64,000 nucleotides of DNA from Thermoproteus sp. CP80 (GTDB taxonomy: Archaea; Thermoproteota; Thermoprotei; Thermoproteales; Thermoproteaceae): the NCBI RefSeq assembly GCF_002077075.2, contig NZ_LCWM02000004.1, forward strand, positions 1 to 64,000, in the 5' to 3' direction. Shown piece by piece: positions 42,330 to 50,370 of the stretch. A program made the position numbers and the translations under genes. Each line of letters starts with the position of its first letter. Positions within the stretch are counted from its first letter, which is position 1. The notes under the pieces are model-generated. The model was not told the origin of the DNA and did no database searches. It saw nothing but the letters and a program-made list of their open reading frames with translations.

Positions 42330-42485
42330 CTATACCTCTTGCTCCTCCAGCTCGTCTATTATACTTCTCAACTCGTCGAGGGCCTCCTCAGCCGACTCGC
42401 AGTCTTTTTCCTCCACGGCGGCCTCCAGCTCGTCGGCCACGTCCCGTAGCCTCCTGGCTAGTCTATCCCGGCCGGCGGCCGACAT
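42330..42485 (-). CDS. Small coiled-coil protein downstream of secY, 51 residues
   Basis: A 51-residue acidic helix (MSAAGRDRLARRLRDVADEL, then SAEEALDELRSIIDELEEQE) starting one base after the secY stop. Heptad-like spacing suggests a short coiled coil with a single Cys. Position between secY and the SPOUT gene and clean codon use argue that it is real. Function unknown. Confidence 0.65.
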   Translation of the reverse strand: MSAAGRDRLARRLRDVADELEAAVEEKDCESAEEALDELRSIIDELEEQEV

Positions 42486-42486
42486 G

Positions 42487-43902
42487 CTACTGGCTTAACA
42501 CGCGCTTCAAGCCCGGATACGCCTCCATCAATCCCTCCTGCAGTATCTGCGTGTAGTAGCCCAGGCCTATCTCGATGAGCAGTATGAGGCCTATCCCCGA
42601 GCCCCATACGCCGAAGATGTCGCCGATAGCGGCCAACGTGCCCGCTACCATCCCGCTGAGCAGTATAAGAGTGTTTATGGGCCTTCTGAGGACCCGCGCC
42701 ATGATCCTCTCGCTCTGCCTGAAGCCCGGCACGTGGAGGCCCGATTGGGTCAAGCTCTTGGCGTACTCGTCGGGGCCGATGCCCCCGATCTGCCCCCACA
42801 GCCACGCGAACGCGGTGGCCAGAGCGACGTAGAGCAGGATGTGAAGCACCACGTAGTCGGGGGTCAGTATTCTGGCGGGAGTCATGGCGGTGAGCAACAC
42901 GGCGAGCGTCGGGGATATGCCGCCGGTCAGCGCGGCCACGCCCGCCACCAGCTGCTCGGCCAGGATGAGGGAGTAGGCGGTGAATATTATGGGTATGACG
43001 GATACGTACATGAACCTCAGAGGTATGTTTATCCTGAAGCCCCAATACTGCGTGTAGGCAGCCGGTATGTTGACGTGCATCTGCTCTATGTAGACCAATA
43101 TATATGCGAGGACCAGCGTGGCGGCGAGGCCCACCACGTCAGGCAGAGATATCGAGGGCGGCACCTGTCTGAACAAGAGGTCGAGGAGGCCCGGGGAGGC
43201 CCCGTGCAACGTGTTGTACACGGCGACGGCCAGAGCCGGCACGAAGCCCAGCGGGAGCTGCATGGCCGGATAGTCGGCGGGATTGACGTTGGGGAACGTC
43301 GGCATGCTCCAGGAGAAGAGGTCCACGAAGAACGTCCTGGTTATCGAGAGGAGTATTATCAGATTTATCGCGCTTCCGCCGAAGCCCCACCCCTTGGCTA
43401 TCATGTCGTCCAGCAAGATCACTATCTGCGTGGCTATGAGCAGCTGGACGAACACGGCGAAGGCCTCGAGCGGCGTCAGCTGGCCGAATGTGCCCGTGGC
43501 TATCGTGGCCGCGGTCTCGCCGGCGGCCATGACCAAGGCCAGGAGCTTCTGGAAGGCCGAGAACCTCAGCCTGTCCTTCTTGTCCTCGAGGTCGAAGGGC
43601 AGGAGCTCGGAGAACTGGAGGATCTCCATAATTATCCCGGCCACGACTATGGGGCCTATGCCCAGCTGTGCCCACGTCCCGAAGGTGGTGCCGAATATCG
43701 TCGACACCAGCGGGTTGTAGAAGATGGACGCGGCGGCGCCCGTCGGCGTAGTTCTGTGTATCCCCCAGAGGGGGGTAATCGTCATTATTATGTAGACAAG
43801 GGCCGCCAGCGCCGTCCACATCAGGCGGGTGGACAGAGGCAACGCCTTCTTGGGCCTCTGGACCGTTATAAGCCGTTCCAATATTGGATCGAGAAAGTCC
43901 AT
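42487..43902 (-). CDS. secY: Protein translocase subunit SecY
   Basis: 471 residues with ten membrane helices; forms the channel for secreted and membrane proteins. The N-terminal amphipathic helix (FLDPILERLITVQRPKKALP), the plug-region IFYNPLVSTIFGTTFGTWAQLG and RFSAFQKLLALV are typical of archaeal SecY/Sec61-alpha. The start overlaps the rpl15 stop by one base (TAATG), the usual archaeal order rpl15-secY. Confidence 0.97.
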   Translation of the reverse strand: MDFLDPILERLITVQRPKKALPLSTRLMWTALAALVYIIMTITPLWGIHRTTPTGAAASIFYNPLVSTIFGTTFGTWAQLGIGPIVVAGIIMEILQFSELLPFDLEDKKDRLRFSAFQKLLALVMAAGETAATIATGTFGQLTPLEAFAVFVQLLIATQIVILLDDMIAKGWGFGGSAINLIILLSITRTFFVDLFSWSMPTFPNVNPADYPAMQLPLGFVPALAVAVYNTLHGASPGLLDLLFRQVPPSISLPDVVGLAATLVLAYILVYIEQMHVNIPAAYTQYWGFRINIPLRFMYVSVIPIIFTAYSLILAEQLVAGVAALTGGISPTLAVLLTAMTPARILTPDYVVLHILLYVALATAFAWLWGQIGGIGPDEYAKSLTQSGLHVPGFRQSERIMARVLRRPINTLILLSGMVAGTLAAIGDIFGVWGSGIGLILLIEIGLGYYTQILQEGLMEAYPGLKRVLSQ

Positions 43903-44375
43903 TACCTATGGACGGCTCCGTGGACTATGCGGACCTCGCCCCCGGCCTTGGCTATCTTCTCGACGGCGTCGCGGGTCGCCACAGGCGTGTAGACTATCAA
44001 GGGCCTCGACACCCTCCCGCCGCCCAACAGCTTGTTGTAGCCCAGCTTGGGCAGATCAACGACGTACCGCTCGCCCTCCTTGACGGCGGCGCCGCGGCTC
44101 TCCATCTCCTCCAAGAGCTCCTCCAGCCTGCCCACGTTGATGGGCCTCCACGCGACCGATATCGCCTTGGGCTGCTTGAAGCCGTGTTTGCCGTAGAACG
44201 GCCAGCCTGAGGTCTCCTCGGCGTGTACCATCACGAAGGACCACTTGTGTTTATGGAAGCCCACCATGCCCTTGCCGCCCGACGAGCCGCTCTTCCTGTG
44301 CTGGCCGACTCTCCCCCATCCGTGGGTCCTTGTGCCTCTTCTGTACTTAACGGCTGGCTTAAAACGGCGGACCAT
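43902..44375 (-). CDS. rpl15: 50S ribosomal protein L15 (uL15)
   Basis: 157 residues. [23 protein letters not shown] and [11 protein letters not shown] are the Gly/Lys/Arg-rich uL15 N-terminal extension that threads into 23S rRNA; the globular part ends with [25 protein letters not shown] box (CTTATATAGG on the minus strand, about 44392-44401) lies about 22 bases before the ATG, so L15-SecY form their own transcription unit here rather than following rpl30. Confidence 0.96.
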   Translation of the reverse strand: MVRRFKPAVKYRRGTRTHGWGRVGQHRKSGSSGGKGMVGFHKHKWSFVMVHAEETSGWPFYGKHGFKQPKAISVAWRPINVGRLEELLEEMESRGAAVKEGERYVVDLPKLGYNKLLGGGRVSRPLIVYTPVATRDAVEKIAKAGGEVRIVHGAVHR

Positions 44376-44412
44376 CGCTGAACTTTATTAGCCCCTATAT
44401 AAGCTTGACTCT

Positions 44413-45027
44413 ATGGAAGAGCTCTCGAGGGCGCTCGTCCAGCGCATGAGGTGCCCGAGGCTCGTGCCTACGGGTGAGGGGGCCCGTTGCCTAAATCCGC
44501 CGACAGGCCCACTGGAGCGGCCGGACCCTCTCTGGGCGATCCGAGGATGGGTCGATGGCGGTAGGCCTGGCGCTTGCCGTGCGCGGGGACCGGCGGGGTG
44601 TCCGCGGTCGATTTCCCAGCCTGTTTCTATTCAAGGCCCTACACGCGGCGGGGCCTTTCCAGCCATCTCTACGGCGTCTCGAGGGGACGGCGGAGACCGA
44701 GATTAGCGCGTATACATAACCTCGGCGGCCGAGCGCGCGCCGCCGGGCGACGGGACGGCCGCAGAGGAGGCCGCTAACCGCCCGCCTTGGCTGAAGGCGG
44801 AGTTGGAGATCACGAGACCAAGGGCCATCGTGGCGCTCGGAGGGGCGACGGGGCTCGCCGTATCTAGGGCGTTGGGCTCCAAGCCGCCCGAGTTCGTCTG
44901 CGGCGCCTTTGCCGGCGGGTGGTAGGACGCGTAGACTCTCACGGACTCCACCTCGCGGTGCAAACGTGGGCGGGCTCGACCGAGGGCAGTTCTCGATGCG
45001 GCGAGGACCTACGCGCGACGTCAGTAG
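44413..45027 (+). pseudogene. Decayed family-5 uracil-DNA glycosylase gene
   Basis: Family hallmarks survive in different frames. The start MEELSRALVQRMRCPRLVP (44413) is the Cys-containing N-terminus. SLFLFKALHAAG (about 44620-44660) and YGVSRG follow. The best piece (44710-44925) reads VYITSA, then APPGDGT, then WLKAELEITRPRAIVALGGA. The tail RAVLDAARTYARRQ ends at TAG 45027. Iron-sulfur Cys residues expected in the middle are replaced (AERAPP, NRPPWL), and at least two or three frameshifts are needed. It is therefore inactive. It overlaps the HEPN gene's stop tail-to-tail. Confidence 0.78.
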
Positions 45028-45392
45028 GGCTTCCAGATCTGCCTCTGCCTCTCCCTTGCCTTGAGGAAGACGTAGAGGTAGTTGCTTATCAGCTCGGCGC
45101 ATTTTATACACCTCTCGCCGTTTTCGCCGAAGGCCTGGCTTTCCAGGCAGACGACGCATTTGCTCACGTCCTCGGGGGGCTCGACTCCGGCTATCTCCTT
45201 GACGAGCGCGGGCAACCTCTTTATGACCTGGAAATGGCCGTACGGGTCGTAGCCCAGGATCCCCTTCGCCAGCGCCTCCACGGACACGTACGCGTTGTAG
45301 CAGGCAGATCTATGATCGCCCTCCTCAAAGGCTGAGATGGCGTCGTTGAGATGCCTCACGTGTCGTTCGTACCACTTGGGATGCATCATCAT
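45021..45392 (-). CDS. HEPN-domain protein with Cys cluster, 123 residues
   Basis: Starts MMMHPKWYERHVRHLND; the helix SACYNAYVSVEALAKGILGY is the HEPN pattern, and GEGDH just before it replaces the common RxxxxH arrangement. A CVVC...CIKC pair (residues about 79-96) could bind a metal, an unusual addition. TTTAATTG on the minus strand about 26 bases upstream supports the start. HEPN proteins are often RNases or toxin components, or archaeal partners of nucleotidyltransferases; no MNT gene is adjacent, and the catalytic Arg-His motif is not evident. Confidence 0.65.
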   Translation of the reverse strand: MMMHPKWYERHVRHLNDAISAFEEGDHRSACYNAYVSVEALAKGILGYDPYGHFQVIKRLPALVKEIAGVEPPEDVSKCVVCLESQAFGENGERCIKCAELISNYLYVFLKARERQRQIWKPY

Positions 45393-45414
45393 GTCGAGAG
45401 TTCGCTTTCTACAA

Positions 45415-45588
45415 TTAAACTTTTTCGTAGAATTGAGATGCGAACTTTACATCGTGCACGGCCGCGAGGTGCCTCGCGGCGTCCTTTATGGAGAAGAACC
45501 GCTTGCCGCATTTCCTACACGCTATGTGCCTAACCCCTCCCTCCTCCACGATCTGGAGGTAGGCAGACAGCTCCTTGGGCACGTCCAT
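45415..45588 (-). CDS. C2H2 zinc-finger protein, 57 residues
   Basis: MDVPKELSAYLQIVEEGGVR precedes a complete finger: C-x2-C-x12-H-x4-H in ACRKCGKRFFSIKDAARHLAAVH. The tail is basic/aromatic. Single C2H2 fingers of this length are common small DNA- or RNA-binding proteins of Thermoproteales and their viruses. ATG 45588 lies within a direct repeat shared with the divergent rnhB promoter, which suggests mutual or self regulation. Confidence 0.8.
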   Translation of the reverse strand: MDVPKELSAYLQIVEEGGVRHIACRKCGKRFFSIKDAARHLAAVHDVKFASQFYEKV

Positions 45589-45610
45589 ATAACCCCTGAC
45601 ACGTCCATAT
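45581..45610. promoter_or_regulatory. Direct repeat in the zinc-finger/rnhB divergent promoter
   Basis: ACGTCCATAT occurs at 45581-45590 and 45601-45610, 20 bases apart, covering the zinc-finger start codon on one side and the bases just before the rnhB GTG on the other. CATATAACC at about 45586-45594 is 24 bases from that GTG and would be its TATA box. The pair may be an operator. Confidence 0.5.
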
Positions 45611-45612
45611 TT

Positions 45613-46230
45613 GTGGTTGTCGCAGGCGTCGACGAGGCGGGGCGCGGACCCGTCGTGGGGCCCATGGTCCTCGCCATAGTGGCCGGGGACGGAGAGGCCT
45701 TGAAGGCCCTTGGCGTCAGGGACTCCAAGACTCTGTCGCGGAGCGCCCGGGAGAGGCTCTACCCGCTTATCCTGAAGTCCGCGAAGTGTGTAAACTATGT
45801 AGTTGTAGAGCCGTACGTGATAGACAGATGGACGGCCTCCCACAAGCTCAACTTGCTGGAGGTCGAGGAGGCGGCGGAGCTCATACGGCTATGCGACGCC
45901 GACGTCTACTACGTGGATAGCCCCGACCCCAAGCCAGAGCGATTCGCGCAACTCCTCTCGAGGATGGCCGGGCGCAGGATCGTCGCCATGAACAAGGCGG
46001 AGCGCATACCTCAAGTGGCGGCCGCCAGCATAGTGGCCAAGGTCGTCAGAGACCGCTTGGTGGATATGCTGAAGGCCGAGATGGGGGATTTCGGCTCCGG
46101 CTATCCCTCAGACGGCAGGACCATCGCCGCGTTGCGCGCCAGCAAGATAGCCCGCGAATGCGTTAGGCACAGCTGGAGCACGTCTAGGAGACTACGGGGC
46201 GGCGATCTTGACGGCTGGATGTCGAAGTAG
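45613..46230 (+). CDS. rnhB: Ribonuclease HII
   Basis: Removes RNA from RNA-DNA hybrids. From GTG 45613 the product is 205 residues, normal for archaeal RNase HII. Catalytic residues are in place: D7 and E8 in GVDEAGRGPVVGP, an Asp in YVDSPDP, and an Asp in GYPSDGRT near the C-terminus, plus RDSKTLS. The frame is open far upstream (45337), but that part overlaps the zinc-finger gene antisense and crosses its promoter, so the GTG with a TATA box 24 bases before it is preferred. Confidence 0.93.
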   Translation: MVVAGVDEAGRGPVVGPMVLAIVAGDGEALKALGVRDSKTLSRSARERLYPLILKSAKCVNYVVVEPYVIDRWTASHKLNLLEVEEAAELIRLCDADVYYVDSPDPKPERFAQLLSRMAGRRIVAMNKAERIPQVAAASIVAKVVRDRLVDMLKAEMGDFGSGYPSDGRTIAALRASKIARECVRHSWSTSRRLRGGDLDGWMSK

Positions 46231-46645
46231 GATGTCGGCCGAAGGCCGCGCCAACCGTCGGGCCTTTAGGGGCGCCGGGTTCCGCGAAGCCGCTTCCCGA
46301 ACGCGCATCGTCGCTCGGACGTCATCGCAAGCCGGCCTCCATCGCGCTGAGCAGCACGTCCATACTCGCCGCGTGGAAACTTTTCGAAGCCGCCTCGAAA
46401 TCCTCTAGACCGCGTGGACCGGCGCGGCCTACGGCCCCTCGACCCACCGAAGACTCAACCGCCCTCATAATATGCTAATATCCGCCTATGGAGCGAGGTT
46501 GCTACGGATTCCGCCGAGAAGTAGGTGGCATACGAGGCCTGGGGAGGCGGGGCCTCTGGGCGTAGACAAATACGAGAGGCCGGCACGGGGATCGAGGCGG
46601 AGCCCGTGGCAAATGTTTAAATATTGGCCGGAACACGGTACGGCG
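46231..46645. other. Intergenic region between rnhB and rpsE
   Basis: About 415 bases. The only features I can support are a weak minus-strand small frame (46322-46468) and the rpsE promoter: GTTTAAATATTGG, centred near 46620, 26 bases before the ATG at 46646. No RNA gene recognised. Confidence 0.4.
46322..46468 (-). CDS. Possible 48-residue helical protein
   Basis: ATG 46468 to TGA gives a short product whose second half (LEDFEAASKSFHAASMDVLL) is a plausible amphipathic helix; the first 20 residues are Gly/Arg-rich. A GATATTAG element lies too close (about 13 bases) for a standard promoter. Could be a small gene or the tail of a lost one. Confidence 0.25.
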   Translation of the reverse strand: MRAVESSVGRGAVGRAGPRGLEDFEAASKSFHAASMDVLLSAMEAGLR

Positions 46646-47254
46646 ATGAGCGCCGTAGATCTTTCTATGTGGGAACCGAGGACGCGCCTCGGCCAGCTGG
46701 TCAAGGAGGGGAAGATAAGGTCTGTAGACGAGGTGTTCGCTACCAATATGTTGATAAAAGAGCCGGAGATCGTCGACGCGCTTCTTCCCAACTTGAGGCA
46801 GGAGCTGCTCAGCATAAATATAGTCCAGAGGCAGACGGACGCAGGGGAGGTGAGCCAGTTCCAGGCCGTCGTCGCTCTGGGCAACGAGGACGGCTACGTG
46901 GGCATAGGCATAGGCAAGGCGCGCCAGGTCAGGCAAGCCATAGAGAAGGCCGTCAGAGAGGCGAAGCTCAACATAACGCCTGTCAGAAGGGGATGCGGCT
47001 CCTGGAGGTGCTCCTGCGACGAGCCCCACTCGGTGCCCTTCGTCGTCGAGGGCAAGTCCGGCAGCATCGTCGTCAAGCTGATACCGGCCCCCAAGGGCGT
47101 AGGGCTCGTGGCGGGCGACGTGGCGAAGGCCGTGCTCAGGCTCGCCGGGATAAAGGACGTATGGACCAAGACGTCCGGCGACACTAGGACCACGCTGAAC
47201 TTCGCATTGGCTACGTACAACGCCTTGAGGAATACATATAGGTTCAAGACATGA
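46646..47254 (+). CDS. rps5: 30S ribosomal protein S5 (uS5)
   Basis: 202 residues from ATG 46646. The double-stranded-RNA-binding and S5 C-terminal domains are clear: [40 protein letters not shown] and [20 protein letters not shown]. An insertion with Cys residues ([12 protein letters not shown]) is typical of archaeal/eukaryotic S5 (S2e-like). It has a well-placed TATA box and overlaps rpl30 by ATGA. Confidence 0.96.
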   Translation: MSAVDLSMWEPRTRLGQLVKEGKIRSVDEVFATNMLIKEPEIVDALLPNLRQELLSINIVQRQTDAGEVSQFQAVVALGNEDGYVGIGIGKARQVRQAIEKAVREAKLNITPVRRGCGSWRCSCDEPHSVPFVVEGKSGSIVVKLIPAPKGVGLVAGDVAKAVLRLAGIKDVWTKTSGDTRTTLNFALATYNALRNTYRFKT

Positions 47255-47802
47255 CCGCGGTGGCGGAGAGCCAAGCCGAGAGGGCCGTATATCCGCGATA
47301 CGCCGTAATCAGGCTGCGCGGCGTAGTCAACACGCCTAGGGAGGTCGAGGCCGCGTTGGGCTACCTCAGGCTCAGGAGGAAGTTCGTTATGTCGCTTGTG
47401 GTAGCCAAGCCGAATATAAACGGCATGCTGGAGAGGGCCCAGAGCTGGATCACCTGGGGCGAGATAGATGCAGACACGTTGGCCCAGGTATTGGCGAAAA
47501 GGGGAAGGATCGTCGGGGATAAGCCTCTGACCGAGGAACATCTGAGGAGATACGGGTGGCAGAGCTTCGAGGAGCTGGCCCTCGCCTACGTCTCGGGCGA
47601 GATAGAGAGGGTGGCTTGCCCCAGGAGGGGCACCTGGCCTAGGAGGGACGGCAGAACGCTCTGCGTGCCCTACCTGAAGCCGTTCTTCAGGCTACACCCG
47701 CCCGTGGGGGGCTTCAGGGACGTCAAGAAGAGCTTCGCCGAGGGCGGCGACCTAGGCTACAGAGGGCCAGCGATAAACGAGCTCATAGCCAGAATGGTCT
47801 AG
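47251..47802 (+). CDS. rpl30: 50S ribosomal protein L30 (uL30)
   Basis: 183 residues; archaeal L30 with the long C-terminal extension. [20 protein letters not shown] is the core motif, and [20 protein letters not shown] the archaeal tail. Coupled to rps5 by ATGA. Normally followed by rpl15 and secY, which here lie 3 kb away in the opposite orientation; instead a KaiC-like gene faces it 25 bases downstream. Confidence 0.96.
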   Translation: MTAVAESQAERAVYPRYAVIRLRGVVNTPREVEAALGYLRLRRKFVMSLVVAKPNINGMLERAQSWITWGEIDADTLAQVLAKRGRIVGDKPLTEEHLRRYGWQSFEELALAYVSGEIERVACPRRGTWPRRDGRTLCVPYLKPFFRLHPPVGGFRDVKKSFAEGGDLGYRGPAINELIARMV

Positions 47803-47826
47803 CTAAAAACAGCGCTATCGCAACCC

Positions 47827-48636
47827 CTACTGCCTCAACACGAGCCCCTTCCCCGTCTCGATCTCAAGGTCGAAGGCCTTGCGGCTGTGGTTCGTCATCC
47901 TCATCTTGACGACTATGAGGTGCCTTCTGACCTCCCTGGCCGTTTCGACGTCGTCCATCCAGATGTGGATGATGCCGTCGGCTATGTGCTCGAGCCCGAA
48001 TCCGTAGGCCTGGCCCGTGGTGGGCGCGTATTGGCTTGTGAGCAACGCCGTAACGTTATCCCTATGCGTCGCTATTTTCAGCTGATACGAATACTTCCGC
48101 GCCATCACCGGTCTGTCGACCCAAAAAGCCGACATGGAGTCTATCACGAGCCTCACGTGGCGCTCCGGCGTCCCCCTCTCCTTGGCCACCTCCAAGACCG
48201 AGTAGGCCTCGTTTATGGCCTCTATGAGCGTATCCATGGAGAGGGCGGCGTAGCGCCTCACCTTCTCGGGGCTCTCCTCCCTCGCCTTCTCGGTCATCTG
48301 GCGCGCCACCTTGAGCAGGCCGAAGATGTCCACCACCACGATCTCGGGCAACTCCTCAGGCTCCCTCCTCCACGCTATGTTGTACATCCTGTACCTGGAG
48401 AGGTCCATGCCCAGCTGCCTCGCCTGGGTCACCACGTCTTTATATTCCTGCTCCGTCGTCACGTAGACCACCGGGTCGCCTGCCTTGAGACCTGCGTAGG
48501 CGAAGTGCATGCAGAGTATCGACTTGCCGACGCCCGGCTCGCCCGTGACGACGACCCAGCTCCCCTTGGGGATGCCTCCCTCTAGGGCCCTGTCGAGCTC
48601 CTCCACGCCTGTGGATATCCTCTCGATCTCGGACAC
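47827..48636 (-). CDS. KaiC/RadA-like RecA-superfamily ATPase
   Basis: 269 residues, a single KaiC domain. ISTGVEELDRALEGGIPKGS, Walker A GEPGVGKS (32-39), and Walker B VRLVIDS (D166) are clear; TTEQEYKDV is the usual segment after the second strand. Single-domain KaiC proteins are abundant in crenarchaea, with roles proposed in signalling or motility regulation, none established. The GTG start lies 23 bases from AATAAAACC. Confidence 0.88.
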   Translation of the reverse strand: MSEIERISTGVEELDRALEGGIPKGSWVVVTGEPGVGKSILCMHFAYAGLKAGDPVVYVTTEQEYKDVVTQARQLGMDLSRYRMYNIAWRREPEELPEIVVVDIFGLLKVARQMTEKAREESPEKVRRYAALSMDTLIEAINEAYSVLEVAKERGTPERHVRLVIDSMSAFWVDRPVMARKYSYQLKIATHRDNVTALLTSQYAPTTGQAYGFGLEHIADGIIHIWMDDVETAREVRRHLIVVKMRMTNHSRKAFDLEIETGKGLVLRQ

Positions 48637-48658
48637 CGATAAAAGGTCCGTGATGGTT

Positions 48659-49216
48659 TTATTGGTTTCTGGTCCAGAGCTCTATTATCTCGGCGTTCGA
48701 CAGCACCGGGAAGAGGCGCGCCATATTGGACAGGGACCTCTCGTGGGCGGCCCTGTCGGCTGAGGACACGGCCTCTCTGGCCACCACCGGCAGATATCCC
48801 AGCGCCTGCGCGTGGCGGGCCGACGTCTCGACGCCTATGTCGGTGGCTATGCCGGTGAAGACTATGGTGGTTATCCCCGCGTTCCTCAACAACAGCTCGA
48901 AGTTGGTGCCGACGAATATGGAGGTGGTGTTCTTGTTTAGCACCACGTCTCCATCGCGCGGATAAACCTCCTTGTGTATATCGCCGGGGTTCCAGCTCCT
49001 CCTAAACGGCGACGCGAACCTCTCGGGGAACGGGGTGATCTTGGTGTAGACCACGGGCACGTCCAGCCGCCTGGCGGCGTCCACGAGCTCCTTAAGCTTG
49101 GCCAGAAACTCCTCCTTGTTGAATATGGCGTTCACGAGGGCCTCCTGGACGTCCCAGACCACCAGCACCGAGCTACTCCGCCTGATGAACCTCTTCAGCT
49201 CCTCGGGGTTCTGCAT
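48659..49216 (-). CDS. Isochorismatase-family hydrolase lacking the catalytic Cys
   Basis: 185 residues with the family Rossmann-like fold: LVVWDVQEA (catalytic Asp), a Lys in LNKNTTSIF, and the [20 protein letters not shown] segment before VVAREAVSS. In nicotinamidases and other cysteine hydrolases the residue before VE is Cys (D-x-C-V); here it is Gly. True isochorismatases such as EntB and PhzD also lack that Cys, so a vinyl-ether or other Asp/Lys-based hydrolysis, or another reaction altogether, is more likely than an amidase. TATTTAAAACT lies 24 bases upstream of the ATG. Confidence 0.85.
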   Translation of the reverse strand: MQNPEELKRFIRRSSSVLVVWDVQEALVNAIFNKEEFLAKLKELVDAARRLDVPVVYTKITPFPERFASPFRRSWNPGDIHKEVYPRDGDVVLNKNTTSIFVGTNFELLLRNAGITTIVFTGIATDIGVETSARHAQALGYLPVVAREAVSSADRAAHERSLSNMARLFPVLSNAEIIELWTRNQ

Positions 49217-49226
49217 TGAGGATACC

Positions 49227-49712
49227 TCAGCCCAGTTTTAAATATTCGGCGTTGGCCTCGCGATACGCCTCCCGGAGCTCGTCCAACGCCGAGGTGTATA
49301 TATCCAGTTTGGCCGCCGCCTCGTTCAGCTCGGCGACGGCGCTTGCGAGCCGCCTAAACCTCGCCTTCAGCTCCTGGACGCGGCCCCTCCCCCTCCTCAT
49401 GTCCGCGGCCAGTCTCCTCAGCCCTCCGGCCAGCGCGGAGGCCCTCGCGTCCACGGCCCTCCTCACCATATGCCTGACCGCGTTGTACTGATCGTCGGTG
49501 AGCCTCAACACCGCGTATTCGAGGAGGGGGCCCGTGCCCTTGGACTCCCAGCGCTCTATCAGCTCGCGTTTAGCCGCGCCGAGGGCCCTGTCGACCCTCT
49601 CCTCCGGCTCCCAGGTGATGGCCACGCCGGGCGCCACCTCCACGTGGCGGATGTCCCTCAGGATCCTCGCGGCTAGGCGCTCGTCTGTGGAGTGCACCAG
49701 CACCAGCAACAC
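49227..49712 (-). CDS. Unrecognised coiled-coil protein, 161 residues
   Basis: GTATATAACC on the minus strand, centred about 25 bases away, selects the GTG at 49712 rather than ones further upstream. An N-terminal alpha/beta part ([20 protein letters not shown]) of about 75 residues is followed by long basic helices ([20 protein letters not shown] onward) likely to form a coiled coil. No motif recognised. It shares its promoter region with the end of the trp operon. Confidence 0.6.
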   Translation of the reverse strand: MLLVLVHSTDERLAARILRDIRHVEVAPGVAITWEPEERVDRALGAAKRELIERWESKGTGPLLEYAVLRLTDDQYNAVRHMVRRAVDARASALAGGLRRLAADMRRGRGRVQELKARFRRLASAVAELNEAAAKLDIYTSALDELREAYREANAEYLKLG

Positions 49713-49734
49713 AAGCCCTTGGGAACGCCCCCGG

Positions 49735-50370
49735 TTATATACCAACTCCCTTCACCTTCACGGCCAGGGCGTACACCTTCGAGCCGTCCTTGACGCCGGG
49801 CGAGGACTCCACCCCGCTGGCCACGTCCACCATATAGGGCTTGAACTTCAACACGTGCTCCACGTTGTCGGGCGTAATCCCGCCGGCAACTGCGACTCTG
49901 CCCAACGTCGAGACGGCCTCAATCAACTCCAGAGGCAGGCGTAGGCCGTAGCTGTAGACGGCGCCAGATCCCTTCACCGCGTCCACCAAGACGTACTCGT
50001 AGCGGCCGCCGGCCAGTTGAGCCGCCCTCCGCAGAACGTCGTCCCTGCCGAAGAGCACCACGGGGGCCAGGGCCACGCCTCTCCTCCGCGCCGGGTCCTC
50101 CACATCGGCGCCGAATATCTGCGGCATCTGAGCCACGGGGAAGTCGTAACGCGCGGCGAGGTCCACGGCCCGCGCCGGATCGTACGAGTCGAAGACCGCG
50201 ACGGGCTTCGCCCTGCCCAGAACCGACGCCAGATCCCTCGCCAAGTCGGGCGTCGTCCTCCTCGGCGATTTGGTCTCCGGATCCACTATAAAGCCGGCGT
50301 AGTCGGCCACCCTATCCACGAGCTCGACGTCCGAGCGCCTCGTCAATCCGCAGATCTTCAGAAGCGTCAC
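49735..50370 (-). CDS. trpF: Phosphoribosylanthranilate isomerase
   Basis: Third step of tryptophan synthesis. 211 residues from GTG 50370, which overlaps the trpD stop (GTGA). LLKICGLTRRSD is the N-terminal strand with the catalytic Cys; VLVDAVKGSGAVYSYG holds the Asp; VAVAGGITPDNVEHVL and VDVASGVESSPGVKD are the phosphate-binding loops. Complete TIM barrel; last gene of the operon. Confidence 0.95.
   Translation of the reverse strand: MTLLKICGLTRRSDVELVDRVADYAGFIVDPETKSPRRTTPDLARDLASVLGRAKPVAVFDSYDPARAVDLAARYDFPVAQMPQIFGADVEDPARRRGVALAPVVLFGRDDVLRRAAQLAGGRYEYVLVDAVKGSGAVYSYGLRLPLELIEAVSTLGRVAVAGGITPDNVEHVLKFKPYMVDVASGVESSPGVKDGSKVYALAVKVKGVGI

Noticed and set aside
42733-43992. Plus-strand 419-residue open frame opposite secY
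   Set aside because: secY on the other strand is unambiguous; the frame is rich in His, Gly and Arg with no domain.
44413-44706. A 97-residue gene of its own
   Set aside because: Its N-terminus is the start of the decayed uracil-DNA glycosylase; the remainder is out of frame with the conserved motifs.
44703-44963. Minus-strand YASYHPP motif resembling the UDG HPS motif
   Set aside because: Coincidental; the plus strand carries a long collinear series of UDG motifs in the correct order.
45337-45612. N-terminal extension of RNase HII
   Set aside because: It runs antisense through the zinc-finger gene and the promoter region; the GTG at 45613 gives the normal family length.
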